64,000 bases of DNA, from assembly GCF_003324165.1 (NCBI RefSeq), contig NW_025407882.1, forward strand, positions 62,001 through 126,000, written 5' to 3'. How positions within the stretch are numbered: position 1 is the first letter of the stretch; each line of letters opens with the position of its first letter. This document shows, piece by piece, positions 62,401 to 64,000 of this stretch. Below the pieces are notes generated by a model. It was not told the DNA's origin. It did not search any database and saw only the letters and a program-made list of their open reading frames with translations. The position numbers and the translations under genes are program-made. The stretch comes from Naegleria lovaniensis (lineage: Eukaryota > Heterolobosea > Eutetramitea > Acrasida > Naegleriidae).

Positions 62401-63989
62401 CACCTGTTGCAATAAATTGCAATGAACCATAGTTTTCATTCAATACTTGTTCAAATTTCTTCTCTTCTTGTGCTGTTTCTGAAATATCATTATTTGACAT
62501 TGATGCTTCGTTCATTGCTTGAAAATTGCTATTTGGAACATGGAATGATGTGTTGGCAATTCTTGAATCATTTTCAACACACTCTTTGTTCTCAACCAGA
62601 AATGAATTGGGTGCGAGTCTCGAATCATTTTGATGTGGCTCTTCTTGCTCTTTAGTGATCACATGCTTTACCTCATTATCAATTAGGCCTTGCTTACTAT
62701 TTTCATATGGATGAATTGTTGCGGGTAGAATGTCAACACGGAGAGATTTATACTTGTCTTCAACAGAATTGTCGAAATACTGCTCGAAGAAAAATTTCAC
62801 ACCCTCAGTTGACGTGATGGACACCTCTTCTTCCAAAGTTTGATCATAGTATTGGACTTTACAGCTTGATGGACTTAACGTGAGCATGTAATTACTAAAT
62901 TTTTGGAATAACTCATTCAATAACGTTTCATAGGTTATATCGGAAGATATGAACAGTGTTTTCGTTTCTCCGTTGCATGAAACGCACACAGCCATCAACG
63001 CCAATTCATTGGTTGTATGAGAATTGTTTAACAAACTAATTTTCAGCGATGCATTTTCGTTTCCTTGCAAACAGTGAGCTAAAAACAATTGCACTCCTTC
63101 ATCAGATAAGATAGACACATCTTCCTGAACTGTTGTATCAAAATATTGGAGTCTGAAACTGGAATGGTGCAACTTCACTATATCGAATGCAATGAAGGTT
63201 TTGTCCACAAGTTGCACGTATGATATTTCCGAAGATACGTTCACCAATTTTTGTTCTTTGTTTAGCAAAACGTACACTTCAATTAACTGTTGCATTGTAG
63301 TGTTCTTCAATACTTGGACCTGGAGGAATTTGACTCCTTTCTCTGAAAATTGCTCCAAAAACAATCGTACTCCTTCATCCGATAAAATTGAAACATCTTC
63401 TTCAACGGTGTGATCATGATACTGAATTCTAAAATCCGAGAATTTCAAATTGGTAATGTTAAACGCTATGAAAAATTGGTTAGCGAGATCGTGGAATGAT
63501 GTATCCGAAGAAATTTCAATTGATCTTTCATCTCCATCACAATAAATGCGAACAACAACAGGAATCTCATGTTGTTTGGAGTGATGAAAGATTTTTTTCA
63601 TTGTGCCATCTTGGGTGTTTGGACCTAGTCGTTCCAAAAGCTGAAATGGGCTAATGCGTTGTGAAGGATCCAATTTTAACATGGAGGTAATGAGTTCGAT
63701 GGTACTTCTACAGAATCGAGTTGAGCTATTCTTGACCATGAAATCTGTGAGATCCATTTCTTGAGATAGGTCCGACCATACAGCGTTGGGGAGAAGGGTT
63801 AAAGCAAGACTAGCACCTAACGAAAACATGTCAGCTTCAAGTGATGATGGAGATGTTTTGGTAATTTCAGGGGCTTGATATCGGTGGTTGACTTCTGCCT
63901 GTCTTAATCCAATATCTGTCAAAACAACCTGGATACTTGAAGCATTTACGTCACAACGTCTTATTAAAATATTTTGAGGTTTCAAATTT
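59461..63989 (-). CDS. Pseudokinase-3xPB1-kinase-Sel1 protein (5' partial)
   Basis: Two exons are visible, 62064..63989 and 59461..61960, giving about 1475 residues; the gene begins beyond the right edge. The first 125 residues are the C-lobe of a kinase domain with a degenerate loop (RNLKPQNILI, Asp replaced by Asn; LTDIGLR instead of DFG). Three PB1-like domains follow (starting near 63560, 63290 and 63000; each with a YxDxTVxEDVSI-type acidic motif). Then comes a complete active-looking kinase (ATGGFGQVYKG, VAVKVMK, HRDIKPHNIL, CDFGMAR) and about fifteen Sel1 repeats. The sequence is unbroken. The layout resembles JAK kinases, where a pseudokinase regulates a kinase, here with protein-interaction domains at both sides. 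Confidence 0.87.
61510..62665 (-). repeat. Inverted near-identical segment, right arm
   Basis: Partner of 51587..52741 in opposite orientation, about 8.8 kb apart. It includes the 103-bp intron at 61961..62063, which differs from the other copy at only a few bases. Confidence 0.92.
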
Positions 63990-64000
63990 CTGTTTCATGT

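Noticed and set aside
1-64000. CRISPR arrays, bacterial operons, retroviral or other virus-like elements
   Set aside because: No spaced direct repeats, no Shine-Dalgarno organisation, and no reverse transcriptase, integrase or capsid-like coding sequence was recognised.

Overview
The window looks like nuclear DNA of a free-living heterolobosean amoeba, most likely Naegleria or a close relative. It is AT-rich and gene-dense, and most genes are intronless or have one to three short introns of about 55-145 bp. Start codons sit in A-rich contexts, coding strands alternate, and intergenic gaps are often under 150 bp (one convergent pair is 3 bp apart). Sel1-repeat kinases, a 7TM-RGS receptor and a hemerythrin fit that lineage. 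The assignment is inference; no marker sequence was compared.

Left part (1-24 kb): a secreted-looking, extremely Lys/Arg-rich protein; a small nuclear-looking protein; an F-box protein with MORN/YwqK-like repeats; a GST; KIN17; a poorly coding stretch (7.9-9.6 kb); a two-pass membrane protein; a hemerythrin; a four-exon SLC6-type transporter with a 54-nt exon; NAD(P)HX epimerase with an apparent GC-AG intron; a Ras-like GTPase with very large low-complexity insertions; a propeller-like protein fused to a flavin-reductase domain; and a low-complexity nuclear protein.

Middle part (24-51 kb): an ADCK1-like UbiB kinase; an unrecognised 711-aa protein; a Zn2Cys6 transcription factor; two paralogous two-pass membrane proteins flanking a tandem pair of PB1-pseudokinase-Sel1 genes; a small mitochondrial protein; a three-exon FKBP; VPS53; a seven-helix receptor; another probable mitochondrial protein; and a 7TM receptor with a C-terminal RGS domain.

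Right part (51-64 kb): two large PB1-kinase-Sel1 genes face each other and share a nearly identical 1.15-kb inverted segment that includes an intron. The left copy has three single-base frame breaks, and a Mutator-like DNA transposon (2.5 kb, 9-bp target duplication, TIRs, intact transposase) is inserted in its last Sel1 repeat. The right copy runs off the window. It encodes a degenerate kinase lobe, three PB1-like domains, an intact kinase and a Sel1 array, a JAK-like pseudokinase-kinase layout. All four kinase-type genes split the catalytic-loop Arg codon with an intron at the same place.

Many coordinates below come from splice models inferred by eye; exon junctions are given in each entry.
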